From the NCBI GenBank assembly GCA_003483125.1, contig DMWU01000144.1, forward strand, positions 1 through 7,712: a DNA stretch of 7,712 bases, read 5' to 3'. The notes beneath the pieces were generated by a model. That model made no database searches, was not told where the DNA came from, and saw nothing but the letters and a program-made list of their open reading frames with translations. The stretch is from Erythrobacter sp. (GTDB lineage: Bacteria; Pseudomonadota; Alphaproteobacteria; Sphingomonadales; Sphingomonadaceae). Made by a program: the position numbers and the translations under genes. Every line of letters begins with the position of its first letter. Within the stretch, counting starts at the first letter, position 1. Below are positions 1 to 6,403 of the stretch, piece by piece.

Positions 1-158
1 TCATCTTGGAGTATGGCGGACGCCGGCGGATTGGCATCGACAAGCCCATTGAAATAGTCGAAACCGCGCCCGGAGCGGTGGCCAACTATGTACTACCGAT
101 CGTCGCCCTGGTGATGCTGGTTCTGGCACTATGGCCCGAGAAGAATGCTGAAGCCTAG
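1..158 (+). CDS. C-terminal end of an unidentified membrane protein (partial)
   Basis: An open frame runs in from the left edge (codons from position 3) and stops at TAG 156-158, giving 51 residues. The segment starts with a short basic, glycine-rich stretch (EYGGRRRIGIDKP), then has one clear hydrophobic helix (about YVLPIVALVMLVLALW) and a short charged tail ending in KNAEA. It therefore looks like the last transmembrane helix and cytoplasmic tail of an integral membrane protein, perhaps a transporter. I do not recognise the family from this fragment. The gene is convergent with the sulfatase operon, and its stop codon shares the bases CTAG with the stop of the DUF1330 gene on the other strand. 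An imperfect inverted repeat just after the stop (AGACC 159-163, GGTCT 173-177) is only a weak terminator candidate because no T-run follows. Confidence 0.7.
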   Translation, partial: ILEYGGRRRIGIDKPIEIVETAPGAVANYVLPIVALVMLVLALWPEKNAEA

Positions 159-568
159 AGACCGCCCGGTTTGGTCTTGATATTGAGTTGGCCTTTCAGA
201 CCGGCCACACGATGCACTGCGATTTCCTGATATTCCGGTGACATGATCATCGTCTGCATCGCTTTAAGCGATGGATATTCTGCTAGGGCCACCATGTCCC
301 ACTGCTCTTCGATTTCGCCAAGCATGAGGCCTGTGACAGCGCCCCCATATCGCGGTCTGCCGCCGACCCGCTCTAGGCATGTAGTGACCGAGGCAGCGTA
401 AATCGCATAGGCTTTGGCCCCGCTCAGGTCGGTCTCACGGCCATCCGGATACTCTGCCTTGTCCTTGAATTTGAGGAGGTTGACCATGACGAAGGGTCCA
501 TCATCTTCATCTCCGAAAAATTGCCTGATCCGCTCACTCGACGGATTGACCTGATTGACGATTTGCAT
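155..568 (-). CDS. Soluble DUF1330-family protein (dimeric alpha/beta-barrel fold)
   Basis: A 137-residue protein with the pattern of the DUF1330 family, which adopts a ferredoxin-like dimeric alpha/beta-barrel fold. Visible family marks are FVMVNLLKFK (26-35, first strand), the GG and YGG turn (69-76), WDMVALAEYPS (90-100) and SPEYQEIAVHRVAGL (110-124). There is no signal peptide or membrane segment, so it should be cytoplasmic. DUF1330 members have no generally agreed reaction. The start at 568 is well supported: AGGAGG lies 9 nt upstream (578-583). The gene begins 3 nt after the stop of the FGE gene, so it is the last gene of the sulfatase operon. A membrane-anchored protein with a related middle domain is encoded at 3409-4038 in the same operon. 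Its presence may point to a small-molecule degradation step, but that is inference. Confidence 0.88.
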   Translation of the reverse strand: MQIVNQVNPSSERIRQFFGDEDDGPFVMVNLLKFKDKAEYPDGRETDLSGAKAYAIYAASVTTCLERVGGRPRYGGAVTGLMLGEIEEQWDMVALAEYPSLKAMQTMIMSPEYQEIAVHRVAGLKGQLNIKTKPGGL

Positions 569-571
569 TTT

Positions 572-1507
572 CTACTCCCTCCTATTCGACCCAGGCGCCG
601 CGCGATTTGTATCCACAACGCGGAACCCGATATGATCCGTGCCAAGGCCACGCTCCTGGAATTGCCGCGCGGCAGGGCGATAACGGGCGCAATAATTGGC
701 GGCACACAGGAACGAGCCACCCTTGATCACACCAACCTGTTCCATTGCGTCGGCGCGTTCGCCTTCAGTCGAAGTCCACTCCCAGACATTACCAATCATG
801 TCGTACAGGCCGAAGGCGTTGGGCTCGAAGCAACCCACCGGAGCGCGCGAGGTAAACCCGTCTTCGCCCAGATCCTTCGACGGGAATACGCCCTGAAAAT
901 AATTCGCTAGTGGCTTGCCGGAAGCGTCTTTCGGCTCAGGCAGGCTGTCCGACCCGCCTCTAGCCGCATATTCCCATTGCTCTTCGCTTGGCAGGCTCAT
1001 TCCGGTCCATTCGGCGTATGCCAGCGCGTCATCATATGCGATTTGGACTACCGGATCCTGCGCTCTCCCTTCGATCGAAGAGCCCGGACCGTTCGGTATG
1101 CGCCACTGTGCCCCTACTGTCCACGCCCACCAACTTGGGTCTTCATGCGTTGGCAACTTGAAGGTTGCCGAGCCGGCTTGATTCATCTCTGGGGGCGCAC
1201 CGGGAATAGCGGGCGGCTCTCGCTCCGCCAATGTTACATAGCCGGTGTCGAGGATGAAATCCGCAAACTGTGAATTGGTTATCTCCGTGTTTGAGATCCA
1301 GAAGCCCGGAACCTGCACTTCGCGCGGTGGGCCTTCCTCGGGATAACGGGGATCCTCGCCCATGAAGAATTCGCCGCCCTCAACCCAGACCATTCCGCCG
1401 AGGCTGGAGATGCCACCGCATTCCCGAGCAGCTCGTTCTTGTGCCTCGCCGCCGCCTTGTACCGAGCAGCCGGAAAAGAGGAACAGAGTCAGGACGAGCG
1501 CGCGCAT
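572..1507 (-). CDS. Formylglycine-generating enzyme (SUMF1/FGE-sulfatase family), predicted lipoprotein
   Basis: A 311-residue FGE-sulfatase domain protein. FGEs use O2 and Cu(I) to oxidise the cysteine of C-x-P-x-R in sulfatases to formylglycine. Visible marks are GGMVWVEGGEFFMG (37-50), WISNTEITNSQFADF (70-84), PVVQIAYDDALAYAEWTG (152-169), LPSEEQWEYAARGG (172-185) and GLYDMIGNVWEWTS (233-246). The C-terminal active-site segment GGSFLCAANYCARYR (263-277) contains two cysteines, C268 and C273, spaced as the copper-binding pair of authentic FGEs (C336/C341 in the human enzyme). EgtB or PvdO relatives lack this pair, so the FGE call is strong. The N-terminus is a short hydrophobic signal ending in LFSGC (C14), a plausible lipobox, followed by a Gly/Glu-rich linker. 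This suggests a periplasmic lipid-anchored enzyme. The start codon overlaps the TetR stop by 1 nt (TGATG), implying translational coupling. The obvious client is the sulfatase at 4058-5722. Confidence 0.92.
   Translation of the reverse strand: MRALVLTLFLFSGCSVQGGGEAQERAARECGGISSLGGMVWVEGGEFFMGEDPRYPEEGPPREVQVPGFWISNTEITNSQFADFILDTGYVTLAEREPPAIPGAPPEMNQAGSATFKLPTHEDPSWWAWTVGAQWRIPNGPGSSIEGRAQDPVVQIAYDDALAYAEWTGMSLPSEEQWEYAARGGSDSLPEPKDASGKPLANYFQGVFPSKDLGEDGFTSRAPVGCFEPNAFGLYDMIGNVWEWTSTEGERADAMEQVGVIKGGSFLCAANYCARYRPAARQFQERGLGTDHIGFRVVDTNRAAPGSNRRE
578..583 (-). promoter_or_regulatory. Strong Shine-Dalgarno site of the DUF1330 gene
   Basis: AGGAGG on the minus strand lies 9 nt before the ATG at 568-566. 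It lies inside the 3' end of the FGE coding sequence, and the FGE stop codon (574-572) falls between it and the next start. It is the strongest ribosome binding site in the operon and may give the last gene higher or independent translation. Confidence 0.8.
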
Positions 1508-2130
1508 CAGTCGTCGATCTGATCCAGAATATCTTGCAGCAGTTGCTTGATCGCCTCAATCGTCTTTCTTTTCGAAAGTTCCTCGTCCTGTCGGAAGAGA
1601 CGCCAGCTATCGAAACTGGTCGAAAGAAGAATAGCTCGCGTGCGTTGCTCGTCATTGCGAACACGATTGGGCAGGATCGCGTAGAGAGCCTTGTGCTCTG
1701 CCTTGAGTAGTCGACGATAACTCTCCATCAGCGTAGGCGAACGGAAACGCTGGATACTGGTAGAAACACGGAAAGGAGCAATTTCTTCGTAGAACTTGGC
1801 TCTGCGTTCTACCAATTCGCCCAATTGCTCTCGCCAGTCCGAAGACTTGTACGGTTCGCGGAGTTTCGGCTCGTAAGCTTCGGTCAGGATCGCATCCATT
1901 TCGCGGTAGAGGCTTTCCTTCTCGTCGAAATGACGGAAGACCGAGCGCAGGCCTACGCCCGCCCTCTCGGCGACCCTGGCCGCGCTGGGATCGATATCTC
2001 CCTCCACGATAAGATCCATCATAGCGCGAATGATCGCGCGTCGGCTGGCGCGGCTCCGCTCGCGCCTACCGTCGGTGTGTGGCTTCTCACCCTCTATCGT
2101 ACTTCTGACTGCTACAGATTTGCGCGCCAT
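1507..2130 (-). CDS. TetR/AcrR-family transcriptional regulator
   Basis: A 207-residue TetR-type repressor. The N-terminal DNA-binding domain spans about residues 22-80. Helix 1 is SRRAIIRAMMDLIVEGD, and the helix-turn-helix is SAARVAERAGVGLRSVFRHF (49-68), followed by DEKESLYREM, the usual start of helix 4. The remainder is an all-helical ligand/dimerisation domain typical in length for the family; its ligand cannot be read from sequence. The start at 2130 is supported by GAGG 7 nt upstream. The gene is fourth in the operon, 41 nt after the thioredoxin-fold gene and overlapping the FGE start by 1 nt. Being inside the operon, it probably autoregulates it; a palindrome at 5740-5755 is the best operator candidate. 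The basic N-terminal extension (about 20 residues before the HTH domain) may add minor-groove contacts, which is inference. Confidence 0.92.
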   Translation of the reverse strand: MARKSVAVRSTIEGEKPHTDGRRERSRASRRAIIRAMMDLIVEGDIDPSAARVAERAGVGLRSVFRHFDEKESLYREMDAILTEAYEPKLREPYKSSDWREQLGELVERRAKFYEEIAPFRVSTSIQRFRSPTLMESYRRLLKAEHKALYAILPNRVRNDEQRTRAILLSTSFDSWRLFRQDEELSKRKTIEAIKQLLQDILDQIDD

Positions 2131-2171
2131 TGATTGTCCTCAAATATTGTCTTGCCCAGCCAATGAACCGA

Positions 2172-3419
2172 TTATTTTGAAACTCCAGTAGCGCTCGCAC
2201 GACGCCGGATTTCCGCCGCGACCAGCCACAAGCGATCTTGTCCCCAGACGCTGAAGTCCTCCTCGCCCTCACCACCTCTCACACGGTAACTCGGCACACC
2301 CCAAAGACCCAGCTCGTCAGTCATTTCGGCCTGATAGCCAGCGGTCTCTTCCTTCCAGCCCGGCGAACCTAAGTGAGATTGTGCGTCGCCCCAGTCGAGA
2401 CCTGCCCTTTCGACTGCCTTACGCAGTCCGTTTTTCCTGTGAAGAGCCACGCCATGGCGAAAGGCTAGGTCCAGCGCGGCGGACAATAACTGCGTATCTC
2501 GTCCTTGCTCACGCGCCCAGGGGAGCAGCGAATAGATCAGTCGTGTGGGCTCGCCGATAGGCGTCATGACTGGGCCAAAGCCAACTCCAAGGTGCTCTGC
2601 CTCGCGTTTGGTGTCGAACATGATGTATAAGCCCTTTTCGCGCGTAGCGGGTACGCCGCGCATGATCATTGGCAGCACGGGTTTGTGGTTGAGCTTGATG
2701 CCGCACTCGCGGGCAATTGCGATTGTCCTATCATAAATGATCGAGGTGTAAGGCGAGTTGAGCGAAGGATAGAAATCAAGCGTTAGCGCGGATGCATCGG
2801 CCCTGCTCACATCGATTTCGGGCCGTCGGCACAGAAAGGGCTTTGAGAGATCGCGACAAACACTTATGTCGCGCAAACGCTGCTCCAGATAGAACAGCCT
2901 GTCCACGCCCCAATACCATTCGCCCGCGTAGAAGAACATGGCACCCGAATAGTGCCCGAGTTCGGCCAGCCTTGCGCTACCCGCATCGAGAGATGCCTCA
3001 CTGGGAGCTCGGTGTGTTGACCGGCCCTTATCGGACGGTTTCTCAAGGCCATAATGCGGTGCGATCAAATCGGCGTCGCGACGCGCCCATGCGTCAAGTT
3101 TTTCAAGTTCCGGCTGATTCTTGCCCCCGCTTGCACGAATCTCGTGCCGCACCAGTTCAATGTCGTAACGCTCGCGAAGTCGATCGAGAACCTGTTCGGC
3201 CAGTTGTGAATAGGGCTCGTCCCATTGGTGGAAATACTCGACTATGTGCGCCTCACCCGCCTTTGCCCTTCTCCTTTCCGCTTTTTCGCGGTTCTTGGCG
3301 CGTTGCCCTGGATCGATCACCCGATTGAACATTCGCAGCATTAAATACCGTAGCAGCGCAGGCGGGTCGGTCATCAACCTACCGTTGGGATTATGCTCGG
3401 GCTCAGGATCAAGAGGCAT
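2172..3419 (-). CDS. Tandem thioredoxin-fold protein of the DsbA / HCCA isomerase-like family
   Basis: A 415-residue cytoplasmic protein that seems to hold two related thioredoxin-fold units. The C-terminal unit (about 212-405) looks like 2-hydroxychromene-2-carboxylate isomerase/kappa-GST. It shows LDFYPSLNSPYTS (214-226) with the Ser-Pro-Tyr that usually carries the catalytic serine and binds glutathione, the strand KPVLPMIM (246-253), LWGVPSYRV (372-380, cis-Pro) and FSVWGQDRLWLV (389-400). The N-terminal unit (about 58-185) has HIVEYFHQWDEPYSQLA, where SPY is replaced by EPY, and ends with GEWYWGVDRLFYLEQRL, mirroring the WGQDRL end of the second unit. There is no CxxC, so it is not a disulfide oxidase. 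The gene overlaps the upstream gene by 11 nt. An internal ATG at 3374 (Met16, MTDPPALL) is an alternative start that would avoid the overlap; no strong Shine-Dalgarno decides between them. The substrate is unknown. Confidence 0.82.
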   Translation of the reverse strand: MPLDPEPEHNPNGRLMTDPPALLRYLMLRMFNRVIDPGQRAKNREKAERRRAKAGEAHIVEYFHQWDEPYSQLAEQVLDRLRERYDIELVRHEIRASGGKNQPELEKLDAWARRDADLIAPHYGLEKPSDKGRSTHRAPSEASLDAGSARLAELGHYSGAMFFYAGEWYWGVDRLFYLEQRLRDISVCRDLSKPFLCRRPEIDVSRADASALTLDFYPSLNSPYTSIIYDRTIAIARECGIKLNHKPVLPMIMRGVPATREKGLYIMFDTKREAEHLGVGFGPVMTPIGEPTRLIYSLLPWAREQGRDTQLLSAALDLAFRHGVALHRKNGLRKAVERAGLDWGDAQSHLGSPGWKEETAGYQAEMTDELGLWGVPSYRVRGGEGEEDFSVWGQDRLWLVAAEIRRRASATGVSK

Positions 3420-4038
3420 TCGCGCGTCGCTTCTGAGCTTTGCTGATTAGCGCGAGCCCGCCAATAGCGATAATTGCCAGCAATAGTGCCGTGATCAATC
3501 GAACCTGTACCAGGCTGATATAGGGACGCACGATGAACACCTCAGTGTGCTCCAGCGATGCAAATTTGTCGCCGCTGCCCCTCTGCATAGCGGGATCGAG
3601 GATTATATCGAATAGGTCGCGCAGGGAACGATAGCGAACGACCGCAACTCGATCGACGTTTTCGCCATAAATGCCGAGCATCAATCCTGCGCGATCGCCG
3701 ACAAAGACCGGATGACCGCCGCGTTCAAAAAGTAGCGGGAGTACCAGTTCCGAATATCTTCGGTCAGCCGCTTCCGCTGCCTCGCCCGATTTTAGACGCT
3801 CCAGATTCACAGCGTAAAACTGTTTCCCGTCATCGACCGGCGCCATCTCGGCCAGATTGCGGATCATGCTCCCTTCAGGAGCTTCCTCAAGCGATCGCCC
3901 GTAAGCTTGCTCCATCTGGACAAGTAGTGCGCTGGATTCCTTTTGACCCAGGGGCTCGCCATTGCCGCCATACCAATACCAAAAGCCTGAATAGAAAGCG
4001 GCGACGAGGCCAAGCCATATCCATTTTGTCCTGTTCAT
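3409..4038 (-). CDS. Two-TM membrane protein with a DUF1330-like middle domain
   Basis: From the ATG at 4038 the product is 209 residues. It begins MNRTKWIWLGLVAAFYSGFWYW, a membrane helix (about 5-23). A soluble domain follows, then a second helix near 178-200 (VRLITALLLAIIAIGGLALI) and a basic tail (KAQKRRANAS). In the middle, FYAVNLERLK (about 74-83), LLFERGGHPVFVGDRAGLMLG (102-122), VDRVAVVRYRSLRDLFDIILDP (129-150) and a final EVFIVRP strand follow the order of DUF1330 proteins such as the one at 155-568. Both ends should be cytoplasmic with the barrel domain in the periplasm. A longer frame opens at 4095 but would overlap the sulfatase by 38 nt and put 19 polar residues before the helix, so 4038 is preferred. 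It begins 19 nt after the sulfatase stop. The family name is a fold-level inference, and the function is unknown. Confidence 0.8.
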   Translation of the reverse strand: MNRTKWIWLGLVAAFYSGFWYWYGGNGEPLGQKESSALLVQMEQAYGRSLEEAPEGSMIRNLAEMAPVDDGKQFYAVNLERLKSGEAAEAADRRYSELVLPLLFERGGHPVFVGDRAGLMLGIYGENVDRVAVVRYRSLRDLFDIILDPAMQRGSGDKFASLEHTEVFIVRPYISLVQVRLITALLLAIIAIGGLALISKAQKRRANAS

Positions 4039-4057
4039 GCTTCTCACACCAAATCCT

Positions 4058-5722
4058 TCAATTCGCCCAGAAGATAAGCTCGTCACCTTCTTCATATTGC
4101 TCCGCGAGCGACTTATCGATCATGACCGGCATGGATGTGGCCGAAGGATAGAGCAATTTGCGGTTGCTCAGGTGCTCTTCGAGAAGGCCCATCATTCGCT
4201 CAGCCACAACCTGATTGCGATCGATTAGGTTAACCCTCTCGGTCGGATCTTTGGCAAGGTTGAAAAGCCAGCGTTTGCCTTGCTTATGGTCAACCTGGAA
4301 TTTCCAATCGCCTGCGCGTACCGCCCGGTAAGGGCCGCTTTGCCAGAAGATTGCGTCATTTGCCCGCTCGATCGGCCCTGTCCCACTAGCAAGCGGCAAC
4401 AGGTCTACGCCGTCAATTTCTCTATTAGGCAGTTGTGCTCCGGTTGCCGAGGCGATGGTCCTGTACAGGTCGATATGGGCGACGGGCTTTTCTACCTCTC
4501 GCCCAGCCGGCAGACCAGCAGGCCATCGCATCATGAATGGAACTCGGACCCCACCCTCAAACAATGAGAGTTTCCAGCCCCGGTAAGGTGCGTTCACATT
4601 CGGCAAGCCGATATAGCCCGCCCCGCCATTGTCGCTGGAGAATATCACCAACGTATTATCCGTCAGTCCTTCTTCCTCAAGCTTGTCGAGCACCTGGCCA
4701 ACACTGCGATCTAGGGCGCGGATCATCGCCGCATAAACCCGCAGGCGATGCGGTTCGATATCGCCCACCGCTTCGTAATCTTCACGTGTGGCCTGCAAGG
4801 GTGTGTGAGGAGCCCAATGCCCCATATAGAGAAAGAACGGCCGATTGCGGTTCGCCTCGATCGCATTAAGCGCTTCCTCGGTCCACCAGTCAGTCAAGTA
4901 GCCACCGGGGGTAAACAGCTCGGACCGGTTGAAAGAACCTGCAAAGCGTTGTGAAGCCCAAAGGAACCGGTCGATTGGATCGAAATCGACTTTCGCGTTC
5001 ACAACCTCGGGGCTGTCCTCGGGCAAATAGAGCCCCTCATTCATCAGCAGGCTTTCATCAAACCCTTGCGCAAGCGCATCCATCTCACGGCTTACGCCCA
5101 TATGCCATTTGCCAATATGAATGTTGTGATAGCCTTTTCTCGCCAGCATCTCTGCAACAGTGATCTCTTCGGAAGGAAGGCCCTGCTCCTCATAGGCCGG
5201 TCGACGTGCATCGACCTTGGCGTTGAACTCGCCTCTTGGAAGATCAGGGCGAATATCGCCCGACACAGAATTTACAACGCGTCCCATACCACCCGGCGTG
5301 GGCGTAAACTCGAAACCTGTTCTGGTCGGATACCGCCCGGTCATCAGCATTGCGCGCGAAGGCGAGCAGGTCGCATTGCCCGCATAGCCTTGTGTGAAAT
5401 TTACCCCTTCCGAAGCAATGCGGTCGATATTGGGTGTGGGGACTAAACCGCCGGCCACTCCTCCCCCGAATGTCGATACGTCGTTAATTCCCAGGTCGTC
5501 TGCGAGAATTAAAACAATGTTGGGCGGACGGTCAGCGGCTTCAACACTTGGGACTTTAGGGCCCTGTTGCCAGATTATCTGAGGAGTTGATGGAGCGACA
5601 TCGGGAAGAGTGCGGTTTTTTACCCCCCAAAGGATCAGGTCGGTCCGAAAGATATAGGCCACAGCTCCGAAGATCATGGTAAAGATCAACAACCCGCCGG
5701 CGATCTCCTGCCACTTCTTCAT
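4058..5722 (-). CDS. Membrane-anchored type I sulfatase (arylsulfatase A-like, formylglycine-dependent)
   Basis: A 554-residue sulfatase, hydrolysing a sulfate ester with a formylglycine nucleophile and a divalent metal. The catalytic set is complete by comparison with arylsulfatase A: metal ligands D75 and D76 (LADDLG), modified cysteine C119 with R123 (CSPSR, then LMTGR), K205 and H207 (GKWHMG), H306 (PHTPL), D364 and N365 (SSDNGG), and K384 (GWKLSLFEGGVRVP). Residues about 8-25 form an uncleaved-looking N-terminal helix, so the enzyme probably faces the periplasm on an inner-membrane anchor. CSPSR is an FGE/anSME substrate motif, and an FGE is encoded in the same operon. It is the first gene; the start at 5722 is supported by GAGGG 6 nt upstream. 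The length is normal for the family. Substrate specificity (aryl, steroid or carbohydrate sulfate) cannot be decided from this sequence. Confidence 0.95.
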   Translation of the reverse strand: MKKWQEIAGGLLIFTMIFGAVAYIFRTDLILWGVKNRTLPDVAPSTPQIIWQQGPKVPSVEAADRPPNIVLILADDLGINDVSTFGGGVAGGLVPTPNIDRIASEGVNFTQGYAGNATCSPSRAMLMTGRYPTRTGFEFTPTPGGMGRVVNSVSGDIRPDLPRGEFNAKVDARRPAYEEQGLPSEEITVAEMLARKGYHNIHIGKWHMGVSREMDALAQGFDESLLMNEGLYLPEDSPEVVNAKVDFDPIDRFLWASQRFAGSFNRSELFTPGGYLTDWWTEEALNAIEANRNRPFFLYMGHWAPHTPLQATREDYEAVGDIEPHRLRVYAAMIRALDRSVGQVLDKLEEEGLTDNTLVIFSSDNGGAGYIGLPNVNAPYRGWKLSLFEGGVRVPFMMRWPAGLPAGREVEKPVAHIDLYRTIASATGAQLPNREIDGVDLLPLASGTGPIERANDAIFWQSGPYRAVRAGDWKFQVDHKQGKRWLFNLAKDPTERVNLIDRNQVVAERMMGLLEEHLSNRKLLYPSATSMPVMIDKSLAEQYEEGDELIFWAN

Positions 5723-5739
5723 CTATAGCCCTCTAACGC

Positions 5740-5755
5740 GCCAAATTATTTTGGC
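5740..5755. promoter_or_regulatory. Candidate TetR operator palindrome
   Basis: GCCAAA-TTAT-TTTGGC is an inverted repeat with perfect 6-bp arms and a 4-bp centre. It lies 17 bp before the sulfatase start and overlaps or directly follows the candidate -10 region. Size and position suit a TetR-family operator, and a TetR gene lies in the operon it would control. The link is inferred; a 6-bp-arm repeat can occur by chance once or twice in a window this size. Confidence 0.5.
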
Positions 5756-5781
5756 ATATATAGTGTCTATTTTCGAGTCAA
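5753..5781 (-). promoter_or_regulatory. Candidate promoter of the sulfatase operon
   Basis: On the minus strand TTGACT (5781-5776) is a good -35 match. A run of TA repeats follows, giving possible -10 boxes TATGCC (5758-5753, 17-bp spacer) or TATATG (5760-5755, 15-bp spacer). Neither -10 is ideal, so the exact box is uncertain. The palindrome at 5740-5755 overlaps it, a geometry expected for repression. The -35 also overlaps an imperfect palindrome around CAATTG (5776-5787). Confidence 0.45.
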
Positions 5782-5806
5782 TTGAGTGAGCAAGCGGTCA
5801 CAGGGC

Positions 5807-5873
5807 GCGCTTTCGTTTCTTGATACGGCGGAACAAGTTCACTCCTAGTCGAAAGCGCCGCTTAGGATGGAGT
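5807..5873. repeat. Inverted repeats in the non-coding gap between the operon and the primase remnant
   Basis: GCGCTTTCG (5807-5815) is matched by its exact reverse complement CGAAAGCGC (5850-5858). A second nested fold uses ACTCC (5841-5845) with GGAGT (5869-5873), TCCTA (5843-5847) with TAGGA (5863-5867), and AAGC/GCTT around a GCC loop (5853-5863); TTTT follows. The second fold could act as a weak terminator on the plus strand. I see no gene in 5723-5907; the minus-strand frame at 5798-6058 has no recognisable features. Confidence 0.4.
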
Positions 5874-5907
5874 TTTGCAGTCGCATTTGTAGGAGCGCAA
5901 TTTTTGA

Positions 5908-6403
5908 AGGGTGACGGAGACGGAGGGTGCCATGCGGCAAAGAAGCCGTATCGTTCATTCCCACGCATAAACTGATTGTCGCCGGCAACCACAAACTGGA
6001 TTTTGCAGACCAGTCTCAAGGTATGTGGCGTCGCATTGTACGCGTCCGCTTTGACCAAACTATACCTGCGGAGCGCCGCGAGCCAAACTTAGCTGCTAGG
6101 CTTCGACGCGGCGCCTCCGGTATCCTCAACTGGGTACTTGAGGGTTATCGGGAATGGCGACAGTCAGGTCTTCAGGTGCCTGCAACAGTGAGGTGAGTGA
6201 CCGATATCCATCGCGAAGAACAAGAGATCATTGGCGATTGGAAAAGAGAAAATTGCACGCAAAGGCTTAGCTTAACTGCCAGCAGGCGATCAATCCAACA
6301 AAGTTTGAGAATGCATTATATTTGCGACACACGGGGCGTATCGCTACATGAAAATTACTTTCAAATATTGTCCTGTCTATATCAAATTGAGATCTTTAAA
6401 TAA
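5908..6403 (+). pseudogene. Decayed C-terminal part of a P4-type phage/plasmid primase-helicase
   Basis: The frame from 5927 reads FIPTHKLIVAGNHKL, then QGMWRRIVRVRFDQTIP and GILNWVLEGYREW..GLQVP. This is the order and spacing of the C-terminal part of P4-family DNA primase/helicase proteins (typical form: FxPxxKLxxxGNHKP, WRRxxxVPF, GILNWxLEGxxxWxxxGL). Immediately upstream, the other frame encodes A-MRQ at 5929-5940, and removing one A from the CAAAGAA run at about 5938-5944 joins it as MRQEAVSF. This matches the usual AR-MRQ-x-x-x-F sequence, so a frameshift is likely. At 6194-6196 a TGA interrupts, but the same frame continues as TDIHREEQEIIGDWKRENC, as expected for the family tail (YxxEEDxIGxWxxxxC). 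The remaining frame to 6403 contains weak tail similarity (MHYICDTRGVS...NYF). The N-terminal primase and Walker A/B parts are absent from the window. It is a nonfunctional relic of a phage, plasmid or integrative element. Confidence 0.8.

Noticed and set aside
521..910. Plus-strand frame of 129 codons antisense to the FGE gene
   Set aside because: No recognisable domain, and it lies opposite clear FGE motifs including the catalytic cysteine region.
2140..2151. 12-mer TCAAATATTGTC shared with 6361-6372
   Set aside because: A few shared 12-mers are expected by chance in a window of this length, and the two contexts are unrelated.
2171..2179. ATTATTTTG before the TetR gene, matching part of the operator candidate at 5745-5753
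   Set aside because: It is a single 9-bp AT-rich match without a second half-site, so a second operator is not supported.
2792..3328. Plus-strand open frame of 178 codons antisense to the thioredoxin-fold gene
   Set aside because: It is rich in Arg, Pro and His with no domain motif, and lies wholly opposite a well supported gene; it is a frame shadow of GC-rich coding DNA.
4039..4095. Upstream extension of the two-TM protein to an ATG at 4095
   Set aside because: It would overlap the sulfatase by 38 nt and add 19 polar residues before a membrane helix; the ATG at 4038 directly precedes the helix and lies 19 nt after the sulfatase stop.
5066..5446. Plus-strand frame of 126 codons antisense to the sulfatase
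   Set aside because: It covers the complement of the CSPSR active-site region; composition is shadow-like and no family is recognisable.
5798..6058. Minus-strand frame of 86 codons in the gap beside the operon promoter
   Set aside because: It is largely the antisense of the primase relic and its flank, without any recognisable domain or ribosome binding site.
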